IMG/VR virus record: IMGVR_UViG_3300042560_000226
Location: 1-35,574 of that record
Reading direction: 5' to 3' (one strand)
Length of the DNA: 35,574 nucleotides
DNA from: a virus
Shown here piece by piece: positions 28,020 through 35,574 of the stretch. The number at the start of each line of letters is the position of its first letter. The stretch's first letter is position 1. The notes beneath the pieces were generated by a model. It did not search any database. It was not told where the DNA came from and worked only from the letters and a program-made list of their open reading frames with translations. Position numbers and translations under genes: made by a program.

Positions 28020-28988
28020 TCAATCTAAAAACTGTTCAAACACAGCAGCCGCATCTTTGTGGCTGCCACTATTTGCGAGTCTAGAAAGAGCCGCCTTGGA
28101 TGCTACGACCTTGGACGATTGTGGCGTGGATGCGGCGCCAGCCTTCATCGGCTTCGCCTTCTGCATGATCTTCGGACGCATCTGATCGCGTTTGCTCATC
28201 AGCTCGTCGAACATCATTGCCTTACGCAGCGCCAGCACGGCTCGGGCGTCGTATATGTCCGAAATCTCCTCGACACTAAAGCCAAGTCTTTCGGTGGCAT
28301 ACGAGACGATCTTCGCCTTCTCGGTGCGAGCCTTATCGGCGTCGCGCCATTCTGGCAGAACCTCTAAGAGTTTATTCCGTTCAGCCTCAAGGGTCTTTTC
28401 GGCTTCAATTCTCTCTTCGGTTTGCTGCTTCTCCACGAGAGCCTGCTTCTGGGCTTGCACCCACGCAGCCTGCTCCTGCCTTGATCGCACTAGCTCGCGC
28501 TGTCTCACCCATTCGACCGGGTTCTCTTGGTAGAGTCTATCCCAGTCGATCTCGGGAGGTTGCAGCGACTTGAGCGTGCCATCAAGGGCCGCCAAAGTCT
28601 GCGCATACCGTTGCCGCTCTTCCCGCGCCAGCGCAGCCTCTGCTTCGGCCTGTTTACGGGCCTCCGCAATGGCTTGCGTCTTGCGCGTGTAATCCGCGGT
28701 GCGTGAGTAGCCTTTTAGAAGCTCATCCAGCGGCACCTCGACTTCTTCCCCGTCAACCTTGACGCGGAATGTCTGGGCCTGCTGGGGCGCCTCTTCGGCC
28801 TCCTCATCGCCTTCGGTTTGCTCTACGCTCTCGTCAGCCGACTCGCTGTCTGCTAACTCAAGCCCCTCATCCACGCCTTCAGTTTCTTGCTGCTCGGTTT
28901 CGCCTTCATCGGCGGCGAGCATCTGCTCGAAAACATCCTGCGTAGTTTGTACGTTTCCCGGGGGTACACCCGTGCCGGTTTCGCTCAT
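28020..28988 (-). CDS. Capsid scaffolding protein
   Basis: A 322-residue, very acidic then helical protein. Residues about 10-75 are Glu/Gln/Asp-rich and disordered. FRVKVDGEEVEVPLDELLKG near 80-100 is a short domain common in scaffolds. A long coiled coil (residues about 110-220) and a helical C-terminus follow (HKDAAAVFEQFLD). It lies directly before the capsid gene. The ATG at 28988 is preferred to an upstream TTG. It should guide shell assembly and leave before or during packaging. Confidence 0.85.
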   Translation of the reverse strand: MSETGTGVPPGNVQTTQDVFEQMLAADEGETEQQETEGVDEGLELADSESADESVEQTEGDEEAEEAPQQAQTFRVKVDGEEVEVPLDELLKGYSRTADYTRKTQAIAEARKQAEAEAALAREERQRYAQTLAALDGTLKSLQPPEIDWDRLYQENPVEWVRQRELVRSRQEQAAWVQAQKQALVEKQQTEERIEAEKTLEAERNKLLEVLPEWRDADKARTEKAKIVSYATERLGFSVEEISDIYDARAVLALRKAMMFDELMSKRDQMRPKIMQKAKPMKAGAASTPQSSKVVASKAALSRLANSGSHKDAAAVFEQFLD

Positions 28989-29014
28989 ATCTCTATTGTG
29001 CAAGATTCAAGCGA

Positions 29015-29284
29015 TTATTTGCGCCCTGAAATCTTGTCGATGTCTCTTTTTGCCATCGCGCCATTCTCAACTACGATCCGCAGGTGGCGCTGTATTTCTT
29101 CAAGAATCCCTACGGCGAGCCATAACCGCTCGCGCTCCTCTTGGTCGGCGGGCTTGCTCTGCCGCCACGCCTTGAGGTATTCAGATTCCAGAACGGCAAA
29201 AGCCTCCACGAGCATCGGGTGCTCTAGGAGGTCTTTGGCTTCCTGCCCCTTGCGGGCGTCGATGTAGGGATTGCGTTCGCTCAA
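29015..29284 (-). CDS. Conserved small phage protein (89 aa)
   Basis: A helical, Glu/Arg/Lys-rich protein (YIDARKGQEAKDLLEHPMLV; ERLWLAVGILEEIQRHLRIV) ending in a basic tail KRDIDKISGRK. It begins at a TTG overlapping the preceding TGA (TTGA), without a clear ribosome site, so expression probably depends on translational coupling. An internal Met at residue 24 is an alternative start. Located just before the scaffold; function unknown. Confidence 0.62.
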   Translation of the reverse strand: MSERNPYIDARKGQEAKDLLEHPMLVEAFAVLESEYLKAWRQSKPADQEERERLWLAVGILEEIQRHLRIVVENGAMAKRDIDKISGRK

Positions 29285-29457
29285 GCGAGGAGGCCGCCTT
29301 TAGGTTTCTTCATGGCTTTCTTCAAGAGTTTACCACCCTTGTCAGCCTTGTTGAATTCCTTGGCGACTTTCATCGGGATGCCGACCTTCTTTGCGAACTC
29401 CTTGGAGTGCGCGGCGGCGGCCATGAGGCGGGCTTGTTTAGCGGATTTGCTGGGCAT
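29281..29457 (-). CDS. Small lysine-rich protein (58 aa)
   Basis: ATG at 29457 shares one base with the preceding TAA; TGA is at 29281-29283. The product is very basic (SAKQARLMAAAAHSKEFAKK; KGGKLLKKAMKKPKGG). Proteins of this type often sit in phage head gene blocks and may be packaged with, or bind, DNA. The call rests on composition, overlaps at both ends and position. Confidence 0.65.
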   Translation of the reverse strand: MPSKSAKQARLMAAAAHSKEFAKKVGIPMKVAKEFNKADKGGKLLKKAMKKPKGGLLA

Positions 29458-29780
29458 TATGATTTCCTCGACTTGTATTGTTTTAACAATCTGCGGCCTT
29501 TTTCAACCGCACTCGCTTTATCACCCTGATGCCCCCACGCCTCCAGACTCAATTTGAGGCGAGTTTTGTCTCCGTCAGGCTCATACAGTAATCCAGGCAT
29601 TGATCCCATGCGCGTCAAGAATGAACCTTTACGCCGCATCTCCTGCGGCGAATCTGGCGCACCCTTCACGGGCGGCTTCAAAGTGCCGCCAGTCTGCGCC
29701 TTGTACGACGCACGACCTTTGGCATTGAGGCCGCCCTTCTTGGACTTGCCTTCAGCGCGCTGCCATGCCGGCGTCTTCAC
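29457..29780 (-). CDS. DUF6321-family protein (107 aa)
   Basis: A basic protein with the family hallmark TPAWQRAEGKSKKGGLNAKG, then RASYKAQTGGTLKPPVKG, near residues 3-40. A second half follows with MRRKGSFLTRMGSMPGLLY and a helical Lys-rich end. DUF6321 proteins occur in many uncultured aquatic phages; their function is unknown. The start is GTG overlapping the preceding TGA (GTGA). Confidence 0.75.
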   Translation of the reverse strand: MKTPAWQRAEGKSKKGGLNAKGRASYKAQTGGTLKPPVKGAPDSPQEMRRKGSFLTRMGSMPGLLYEPDGDKTRLKLSLEAWGHQGDKASAVEKGRRLLKQYKSRKS

Positions 29781-29926
29781 TTGCGCTTCTTCGCCGTCTT
29801 CGCCGCGGCCTTGAAAGCCTTTGCGGTCGGTGCACCCTTCGCGCCAGGCTTGCGCATCTTCTCGCCGCTACCGGCTGCGATGCGCGCTCGTTTTGCCCAG
29901 ATGTTTGAATAGAGTCCTTGTTTCAT
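29777..29926 (-). CDS. Small basic protein (49 aa)
   Basis: ATG at 29926 overlaps the stop of the Pro/Tyr-rich gene. The product is strongly basic (MKQGLYSNIWAKRARIAAGS; PTAKAFKAAAKTAKKRK). Similar short peptides (KQGLY-N--AKRARIAAGSGEKMRKPG type) recur beside DUF6321 genes in aquatic phages, to my knowledge without assigned function. It is the first of three consecutive small basic proteins and may be a DNA-binding or head-assembly peptide. Confidence 0.65.
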   Translation of the reverse strand: MKQGLYSNIWAKRARIAAGSGEKMRKPGAKGAPTAKAFKAAAKTAKKRK

Positions 29927-31449
29927 ACTAAATACTCGTCAAAATAATTGTTAAACCTAACCGGCTCTTCAAAAAAAACAGGGCTGGGGTAATAAACCGG
30001 CGCCGGAGGTGGTGCGTAAAACATCGGCTCTGGCGTTGGTTGACGAGCGTATACCGGCTCTTGATAAACAGGAGGCGGTATATAAACCGGCTCTTCATAA
30101 ACCGGAACAGGCGGCGCATACACAGGAGCAGGCGGCGGTGGCGGTGGCGGTGGCGGAATGTAAATAGGCTCCGGTTGCGGCGGAGGGATATAAACCGGCT
30201 CAGGAGCAGGTGGCGGTATGTAAACCGGGGCCGGAGGCGGAGGCGCGATATAAATAGGCTCAGGCGCTTGATACGCAGAAGGCGGAATATAAGACGGTTC
30301 CGGTGCGTAATCAAAGACCGGGTTGCTATAAACAGGCTCAGGCTGTTGATACGTCGGTATCGGCTCCTGATAAACCGGCGGCTCATAAATAGGAGCCTGC
30401 TCTTGATACGCAGGTGGCGTATAAGCAGGCTCTTGAAAAGCCGGAAACGACTCTTGGTATATAGGAGGCTGATATACCGGCTCTTGAGGCTGATAAAACG
30501 GAGCCGGCGGCGGAGAGTATTGCGGTTGCTGCGGCTCAATGTACACAGGCTCCTCAACCATTGGTCGAGACGGCACATATTCTCTTCCACGCGAGTCAAT
30601 GTCAGCCACGCGCTGCTCCAGTTCTAGCGCTGCTGGAGATCTAATTTCAGAAACGCCCTGCTGCGGCGGCTGAACGACCGGAGCCTGAACCTCAGGCTGC
30701 ACCGGAACGTTCTGCTCAACCGGCAGGGCTTGGTCAAAAGGGAGATTGAATCCCCCATATCCAAATGATGGCGCACTAGCTGGCGCTGGCGCGGCGGCAG
30801 GAGGCGCTGCAGCAGCGGGAGGCGTAGAAGCAGCAGGTGCCGTCTGCTGTTGCCCAGTAGGCATAAAGTTTTCTTCAAAAAGTTGAGAAAACCTTGGCTG
30901 GTCAAGCGAAGAAAGCAACTGTCTTAATCTGCCCCTTCTACCCATTCCACCGCCTACTCCACCGCCCATTCCACCGCCCATTCCACCGCCTATTCTACCG
31001 CCCATTCCAAAGCCGCCGCCAAAGAACGACGTGGCAGCAAACGGGTTGAAGGCAGGGCCACCGTAGTATTGCTGTGAAAAATACTGAGAAAAGGCATCGT
31101 TAATGGTCGGCTGGTACTGCGGCACGAGCGGCTGTTGGCCGTAGCCAAATCCGCCGCCGTAGCCGCCCATTCCCATGCCGCCGAAGGTCGTACCGTAGCC
31201 ACCTAGGCTGCTCGAGAACGGGCTGCCGTATCCTCCGCCATATCCGCCCATGCCGCCGCCAAGCTGGGCATAAATATTGCCGCCCAAGCCGCCGACGCCA
31301 TAGCCACCCGAAAACGGGCTGCCATAGACTTGGCTGTATCCACCGCCATAGCCTTGGTTGGTAATGTACGGGTCGCCGCCAAAGCCGACGCCTCCGTATC
31401 CCATGGGAGACTGCATATACTGCGTCTGCCCTCTAAATGCGTTGCTCAT
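29923..31449 (-). CDS. Low-complexity Gly/Tyr-rich then Pro/Tyr-rich protein (508 aa)
   Basis: The first ~175 residues are dominated by GYGGG, GGMGG and GSPF motifs. A short helical island follows (GRRGRLRQLLSSLDQPRFSQ, then LFEENF), then Ala/Pro, and from about residue 290 a run of Pro/Tyr repeats (EPVYIPPP, QEPVYQPP, APVYIPPPAP) to the end. No enzyme motif, signal peptide or membrane helix is seen. The composition resembles structural, phase-separating or extensin-like proteins and is rare in phages. It overlaps the basic protein after it by 4 bases. Translation is supported by the unbroken 508-codon frame, neighbours and coupling. Function unknown; a flexible virion or assembly protein is a guess. 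Confidence 0.72.
   Translation of the reverse strand: MSNAFRGQTQYMQSPMGYGGVGFGGDPYITNQGYGGGYSQVYGSPFSGGYGVGGLGGNIYAQLGGGMGGYGGGYGSPFSSSLGGYGTTFGGMGMGGYGGGFGYGQQPLVPQYQPTINDAFSQYFSQQYYGGPAFNPFAATSFFGGGFGMGGRIGGGMGGGMGGGVGGGMGRRGRLRQLLSSLDQPRFSQLFEENFMPTGQQQTAPAASTPPAAAAPPAAAPAPASAPSFGYGGFNLPFDQALPVEQNVPVQPEVQAPVVQPPQQGVSEIRSPAALELEQRVADIDSRGREYVPSRPMVEEPVYIEPQQPQYSPPPAPFYQPQEPVYQPPIYQESFPAFQEPAYTPPAYQEQAPIYEPPVYQEPIPTYQQPEPVYSNPVFDYAPEPSYIPPSAYQAPEPIYIAPPPPAPVYIPPPAPEPVYIPPPQPEPIYIPPPPPPPPPAPVYAPPVPVYEEPVYIPPPVYQEPVYARQPTPEPMFYAPPPAPVYYPSPVFFEEPVRFNNYFDEYLV
29950..30580 (-). repeat. Degenerate Pro-Tyr coding repeats
   Basis: The minus strand encodes many short units of the type (Q/E/A)-P-V-Y-(I/Q/E)-P-P-P with periods of about 8-13 residues. 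On the plus strand the same region shows recurrent TAAACCGG/TAAATAGGCTC blocks. Unit lengths vary, unlike the strict periods of the 221-residue repeat protein. Confidence 0.7.
30941..31008 (-). repeat. 12 bp tandem repeat encoding Gly-Gly-Met-Gly units
   Basis: Five full units and a partial sixth of CCCATTCCACCG and close variants run from 30941 to 31008. The 12 bp period keeps the frame, so slippage would lengthen or shorten the Gly-Met stretch by four residues without disrupting the protein. Confidence 0.85.
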
Positions 31450-31457
31450 ACTTCACC

Positions 31458-32819
31458 CTATGCCGTCAAATCGTAGAAAGCCAAAGACCCAATCGCAGAG
31501 CCGGTGCCGCTGAGAGTTCTAACGGCCACGGTGTACACGTCACTCGTCCCGGCGATTGTCGATCCGAGTTGCATATCGAAGTTATAAACCAAGTCATTCT
31601 GTGACTGCACGCCAGATTGGTTGCTGGCCGTTGCGTACTCGTTTAGCACGACATCACCGCCAGTCATGGCGGTCGCAGAAACATCAAAGTCTACGTTTGC
31701 AAATGTCGTCGTGTCGTAAGATGCGGAGGTCAGCGTTGCATTTTTAATCAGCGCAATCTCATACTCTCCGTTAGCAATTGGAAGCACTCTTACTTGCTTT
31801 GGGATGATTACAGAACCAAGAGCATCGGAAGCAAGACGAATGGAGACAAGAGGCACGAAAGAAGTTCCAATGCCTGTTAATGTCGTCGTTCGTCTTGCCA
31901 CCTGCTCAACTGACATCTGCTCATACCCGCCCTCTGACATCACAGAGGAGCAAATCTGCTTCATGCTTGAAGCAGAGGCCGTCAACGCCGTGTTTTCAAT
32001 TTCTAACCGAATCGGCAGGGTCGCGGTCTGCATATAGACCGCCGTGACCTCGTTTGCATTGTCGAATGTGTGGGCCGTGATGTATTCACCATCAATCACA
32101 AATCCGACTCTGACGGAACCCACGCCAAGCCACTCAAAATCCATGAACATGATCTGGGCCTTGGTCGTGTCGAGCGTTATCCCGCTCGCCCCACTTCCAT
32201 CCAGCTTGTCACCATTCCATGAAGACTGTGCGACCTTTCTTGCATCGCTTGGCGATCCGCTCGTATACGTTCTAATGATGAACGACAGCTCTGCGTTTTC
32301 GCGCTGCAAGAAGACGCCGTTGTTGGCGTCGAAGTATCCAACCCTTTGACGTAGACCTGTCTTTGCTGCGGCCATGACAAACGTTGAGATGACGAGCAAA
32401 CTCTTTCCAGGCTGGTACGGAAAGTATCGCTTTGTCTGACGGATTACCTTATCACCGGATGCCGTCGTGACATCCATCCTTACGGCAGACTCATTAGACA
32501 AAAACGTAGTCGTGCCAGAGCCGGTTAGCGACGTATCAAACGCCGGATCTGACGCATAACGGTTCTGACTGTCAAATAGCGTAAACGGCGTTGACGTTCG
32601 CAACCGTCCAAAGGCATCGAAGTTAGTTTTTTCTAACAAGTTTAAGTCCGTCAGACTGTTAATGAACTTGACGATCTCAAACTGATTGCTCGCCAATAAG
32701 CTGAGATATAGTTTGAGCTGGTTGTTGATTTGATTTTGGTACTGCGCAGAGTAAGCCTGTGGTGCCACGCTTGGGTTAGGCGGCTGCGGTACGAAAACCC
32801 CCTCTAATGGTGTTGACAT
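31458..32819 (-). CDS. Virion structural protein of unknown type (453 aa)
   Basis: A protein with a helical N-terminal 70 residues (YQNQINNQLKLYLSLLASNQ) and a beta-rich remainder (FDAFGRLRTSTPFTLFDSQN; LLVISTFVMAAAKTGLRQRV; GYFDANNGVFLQ). The beta part resembles jelly-roll or lectin-like domains of phage minor structural proteins (inference). It sits right after the portal gene, 4 nt from its stop. A head-decoration, neck or tail-associated role is likely. No enzymatic motif. Confidence 0.58.
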   Translation of the reverse strand: MSTPLEGVFVPQPPNPSVAPQAYSAQYQNQINNQLKLYLSLLASNQFEIVKFINSLTDLNLLEKTNFDAFGRLRTSTPFTLFDSQNRYASDPAFDTSLTGSGTTTFLSNESAVRMDVTTASGDKVIRQTKRYFPYQPGKSLLVISTFVMAAAKTGLRQRVGYFDANNGVFLQRENAELSFIIRTYTSGSPSDARKVAQSSWNGDKLDGSGASGITLDTTKAQIMFMDFEWLGVGSVRVGFVIDGEYITAHTFDNANEVTAVYMQTATLPIRLEIENTALTASASSMKQICSSVMSEGGYEQMSVEQVARRTTTLTGIGTSFVPLVSIRLASDALGSVIIPKQVRVLPIANGEYEIALIKNATLTSASYDTTTFANVDFDVSATAMTGGDVVLNEYATASNQSGVQSQNDLVYNFDMQLGSTIAGTSDVYTVAVRTLSGTGSAIGSLAFYDLTA

Positions 32820-32823
32820 AGCA

Positions 32824-35058
32824 TCACATTACCTGCGGAGGAACCGGAGGCTGTGGCGCCATCTCTTGCGGCATCTGCGGTGCAATCGGCGGCATCGGCT
32901 CAAATGGCACGATCTCTGGGATCACAGGGCGCTGCACAGAGGGCGACGCAATACGCGGACGCTCCACCATCGCCTTGATCTCTGCCATGTCCAACTGCGC
33001 ACCGTACTTGAGCTGCACCTCGTAGGCGCGAAGCATGAGGTCGGCCTCCTGCTTGTCGCGCTCACGGTCGTCAGCGAGAAGCGTCTGCTGACGCTTGAGC
33101 TCCAGCTCTGCCTGCGTGTTCTGGATGTTTGCTTGAATCTTCTGCTGCTCAACCTGCGCCAAGATCATCGCCGGATCTGGCGGCGGCGGAGGTTGCGGAG
33201 GCGGAGGTGGCATCATTGCCGGATTTAGGAAGAACTCGTCGGCGTTCTTGTAGCCCGACGCCTCAACCAATCGCACGAGCGTGTTGCGGTACTGCTGCGG
33301 GGTGACGAGCGGATTCTGTGGCCCCATGAGCTGCATGATCTGCTCTTGCTTCTGAGCAATAGAGGTAAGCACCGCGATTTTCTGCTCTTCGGTGCCGCCA
33401 CCCAGCGCGACATCAATCTCCACGTCCATGTTCGCGTCCCACGACCGTGGGTCAATCGGCACCCACTGGTTACGGAGGCGCACCACCCGCGCTCGGTCTT
33501 GGTTTTCTACGACCAGCTTGAGAATACCCTTGAACAGGGCGCGCATCCCGGTTTCAGCGAAAATCCGGGCGATCAGCTCAAGATGTTGCTGTGCAGCGCT
33601 AACGGTCGCAGCGACCGCTGCGCGGGTGGTGCTCTGTAGCGCACCGGCGTCAAGGCCCATCGCGGCCTTGCTCATGCCAGTGCGGGTCTCGCGTACCTCA
33701 TCAAGATACCCGAGCATCGGGAACGCGGCCTGTCCCACGAAGGGGACGGAGAACGGCTGCACGGCGCCAGTTTGGCGCATACGGATGACGCCACCGACCT
33801 CGGTGTTGAGCACGTCGTCCATGTTGACCTGGCCCTCGACGACGCCGACGCGAGGATGAATCGCGAGCGAGAGCGAGTCGAGCATATTGCGCATGATCGC
33901 CGACTTGATCTTTTGCAGGTCTGCGGTCATGTCAAACATGGACAGCCCGATCAGTGCGTGCGGCTCTGGGTCTGGACAGAAAAGCGCGAACGGTGCTTGC
34001 GAGCACGGCTCGTTCGATACCATCTTGTACGACGGGCCGATGGTGCAAATTTTGCGCAGCTCTGAGATGCCATCCTTGTCGTAATCGACGCGGATGTACG
34101 CCTCGCAATACAGCACGCGCTTGTCATCTTGCGTGCCGCCCGGGCCATAGGACTGTGCGTACGGGTTACGCGCCAGATACTCGTCATTTGTATCTAGCTC
34201 GTATACACCCATCTGCTCCTGCACTTCCTCTTCGTTGTAGCCCAAGGCCACAAGGTCAGAGACGCGCATCATGCGGCGGTGGGCGACGAGCGTCGCGTCC
34301 TCAACCGAGCGAGCGCGACGGTCAATCAAAAACTCTTCCGGTGGGATTGCCTCAACACGCACTCGACCGTCGCGGATTTCGCGCTTCAGTTCCACCGAAT
34401 AAATCTGCGGCACTGGAAGCGGCATACCCGTCATCGGGTCAACTACCGGCTGTCCTGTCGCAGGGTCAATAGGCGGCTGGTACGACGGATCGTCCATTGA
34501 GGTGATGGCGCTACCGACAACACCCGGCTCAGACAGCAGTACCGTCAGCGCCGACTCGTCAAGGCCGGTGAAATACTCGGTCTTGATCTCGACCTTTTCT
34601 TCCCAAACATACTTGGCGATGCCTAATGCACCGCGCAAAGCGTCTTTGAATACTGAGTGGCAAACAAGAAAGCCGTTATTGTCATTCGTAAAAATGTAAT
34701 TGACGTAATCGGTCGCCTGCTCGGATACCGCGATGTCCTCTGGATTACGCGGCGCAAACTGGACGATCTTCTTTGAACCAAAAAAGACCTTCATCAGCGA
34801 CGGCATGATGCCGGCGATGGTGTCGCGGACATCGGTCGAGACAACTTGCGAGCGACCCTCTTCCTCGTTACCAAACGGCTCGCCGCGATAGTACTGAATG
34901 GCGCGGGCACGAACCGGCGACAACTCCGCGTCGATAAACGACGTGGCGTCGGTCAGTTCCATCCCGACCAAAGCCTCTAGGTCAGAGTCCGCCATCGGCT
35001 CCTCAATACCTAAAGCGCCCTGAGTCTGCTCAATTAACGAACCGTCTTGGTTATACAT
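32824..35058 (-). CDS. Portal protein (P22-like)
   Basis: A 744-residue portal forming the dodecameric DNA gate. The N-terminal segment contains RAIQYYRGEPFGNEEEGRSQ, then VVSTDVRDTIAGIMPSLMKV and FFGSKKIVQFAPRN, the typical start of large P22-type portals. The middle has YCEAYIRVDYDKDGISELRK and PDPEPHALIGLSMFDMTADL. Then comes TGMSKAAMGLDAGALQSTTR near the wing/stem region, followed by a long C-terminal coiled coil with Pro-rich ends (PPPPPQPPPPPDP; PPVPPQVM). The large size and coiled coil fit portals with a barrel. The gene follows the GH130-like gene by about 40 nt. Confidence 0.9.
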   Translation of the reverse strand: MYNQDGSLIEQTQGALGIEEPMADSDLEALVGMELTDATSFIDAELSPVRARAIQYYRGEPFGNEEEGRSQVVSTDVRDTIAGIMPSLMKVFFGSKKIVQFAPRNPEDIAVSEQATDYVNYIFTNDNNGFLVCHSVFKDALRGALGIAKYVWEEKVEIKTEYFTGLDESALTVLLSEPGVVGSAITSMDDPSYQPPIDPATGQPVVDPMTGMPLPVPQIYSVELKREIRDGRVRVEAIPPEEFLIDRRARSVEDATLVAHRRMMRVSDLVALGYNEEEVQEQMGVYELDTNDEYLARNPYAQSYGPGGTQDDKRVLYCEAYIRVDYDKDGISELRKICTIGPSYKMVSNEPCSQAPFALFCPDPEPHALIGLSMFDMTADLQKIKSAIMRNMLDSLSLAIHPRVGVVEGQVNMDDVLNTEVGGVIRMRQTGAVQPFSVPFVGQAAFPMLGYLDEVRETRTGMSKAAMGLDAGALQSTTRAAVAATVSAAQQHLELIARIFAETGMRALFKGILKLVVENQDRARVVRLRNQWVPIDPRSWDANMDVEIDVALGGGTEEQKIAVLTSIAQKQEQIMQLMGPQNPLVTPQQYRNTLVRLVEASGYKNADEFFLNPAMMPPPPPQPPPPPDPAMILAQVEQQKIQANIQNTQAELELKRQQTLLADDRERDKQEADLMLRAYEVQLKYGAQLDMAEIKAMVERPRIASPSVQRPVIPEIVPFEPMPPIAPQMPQEMAPQPPVPPQVM

Positions 35059-35097
35059 AAAACCGGCACCCGTGCCGAAAGTGTGTCTCTCCTATTG

Positions 35098-35574
35098 TCA
35101 AACGAAAAGCGAGGCAATCTGGGTCGGCGTTAGCTTAACCAGCCACGCCTCGCGATCCTTGACACCGAAGGAGAGGATGAAGTACCCGCCGTGCTCGACG
35201 ATACCGGCACAGAACTCAATCTGCTCGCCCTTAAAGTAAAACTCGCGCCCCGCCCGTACCGGCTCAAGGTTGGCATTGTAGGCGACTAGCCGGTGGGCAT
35301 AGTGAACGCGGTTCTTGTGCTTGCGGCGCTGGTGGACGACGCCCATCCATTCGCCGTTATAGGGGATAATCTGCGAGCCGCCCGACCAGCCTTGCAGAAT
35401 AGGGAAGGCACCGAGCCAGATGCGCGTCCTGGCCGGCACAATCTCAAACGACTCTGCCGGGTGGTGCGAGTACACGAACGCCAAGCGTGCGCCATTGACG
35501 CATGGCATCCAGTTCTTCTCCATCTCGCGGGTGTGCGGGCTATGGAGAAACTCAAAGCGGTCAATGCGGGTCTT
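35098..35574 (-). CDS. GH130-like beta-propeller protein, C-terminal part (continues from position 664 across the junction)
   Basis: This segment encodes the C-terminal 158 residues of the 337-residue protein; the first 127 bases in reading order (35574-35448) duplicate 127-1. Clear propeller-family motifs are EKNWMPCVNG, GGSQIIPYNGEWMGVVHQ, HYAHRLVAYNANLEP and EFCAGIVEHGGYFILSFGVK, then DREAWLVKL. The last is typical of GH130-like propellers attached to or near glycosyltransferases. An apparent Met start at 35523 is internal (EMEKNW), not the gene start. It ends about 40 nt before the portal ATG in transcription order. Confidence 0.72.
   Translation of the reverse strand, partial: KTRIDRFEFLHSPHTREMEKNWMPCVNGARLAFVYSHHPAESFEIVPARTRIWLGAFPILQGWSGGSQIIPYNGEWMGVVHQRRKHKNRVHYAHRLVAYNANLEPVRAGREFYFKGEQIEFCAGIVEHGGYFILSFGVKDREAWLVKLTPTQIASLFV
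35448..35574. repeat. Exact direct terminal repeat, right copy (127 bp)
   Basis: Identical base for base to positions 1-127. Removing one copy leaves a 35,447 bp circle with an uninterrupted gene over the junction. Confidence 0.95.

Noticed and set aside
30941-31008. CRISPR-like repeat array
   Set aside because: Units are 12 bp, contiguous with no spacers, and encode a Gly-Met stretch in frame. They are coding tandem repeats.
35098-35523. A 141-residue stand-alone gene starting at 35523
   Set aside because: The Met is internal. Reading across the repeated ends extends the same frame upstream to positions 661/664 with a ribosome site.
1-35574. tRNA, rRNA, insertion sequence or transposase
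   Set aside because: Reading through the gene-free stretches and the protein products showed no cloverleaf-like or transposase-like sequence. A dedicated covariance-model scan would be needed to exclude a divergent tRNA.

Overview
The window is a complete or near-complete genome of a tailed bacteriophage. The first 127 bases are repeated exactly as the last 127 (1-127 = 35448-35574), and one reading frame is continuous across that junction. The sequence therefore closes into a circle (or a circularly permuted map) of 35,447 bp. Embedded Rz/Rz1-type spanins indicate a Gram-negative host. The composition is GC-rich. The P22-type portal, DUF5309-type capsid protein, adaptor and gp10-like protein, together with the absence of a tape-measure, tail-tube or sheath gene, suggest a short-tailed (podovirus-like) particle. 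Small conserved genes such as the DUF6321-type and lysine-rich proteins resemble those of uncultured aquatic phages. No integrase, RNA polymerase or replicative DNA polymerase was found; the host genus cannot be named.

Layout. A control region at about 7809-7951 fires in both directions. Rightwards (+), a 4.1 kb early operon (7952-12069) carries small unknown proteins, four tiny single-membrane-span proteins, an SSB-like protein, a RecB/Cas4-like nuclease and a DUF3310 protein. Leftwards (-), every remaining gene is co-directional: a Cro-like repressor, a primase-polymerase/RepA-type helicase, a GGTCAAA repeat cluster (candidate origin), small genes including a C2H2 finger, a PD-(D/E)XK nuclease and an NrdR-type zinc ribbon, then terS, a structured 250 bp gap and terL.

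After terL comes a sugar-related cassette: a methyltransferase, a GT25-type glycosyltransferase and a GH130-like beta-propeller protein that crosses the window ends. The virion block follows: portal, a 453-residue structural protein, a remarkable Gly/Tyr-then-Pro/Tyr protein, small basic proteins, scaffold, major capsid, a GT2-like glycosyltransferase, the adaptor, a 7x20 + 5x10 repeat protein, the tail fibre, the gp10-like protein, an S74-tailed repeat protein and probable ejection proteins. Lysis follows (endolysin, holin, Rz/Rz1), then an HExxH protein and a metallophosphoesterase. The two transcription units meet tail to tail at 12066-12069, where both stop codons share a CTAG.

The genes fit a phage that primes and unwinds its own DNA but borrows the host polymerase, packages with its own terminase, and invests unusually in glycan-related enzymes and low-complexity repeat proteins within the virion block. 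Nearly all neighbours overlap by 1-4 bases (ATGA, GTGA or TAATG), implying translational coupling throughout.
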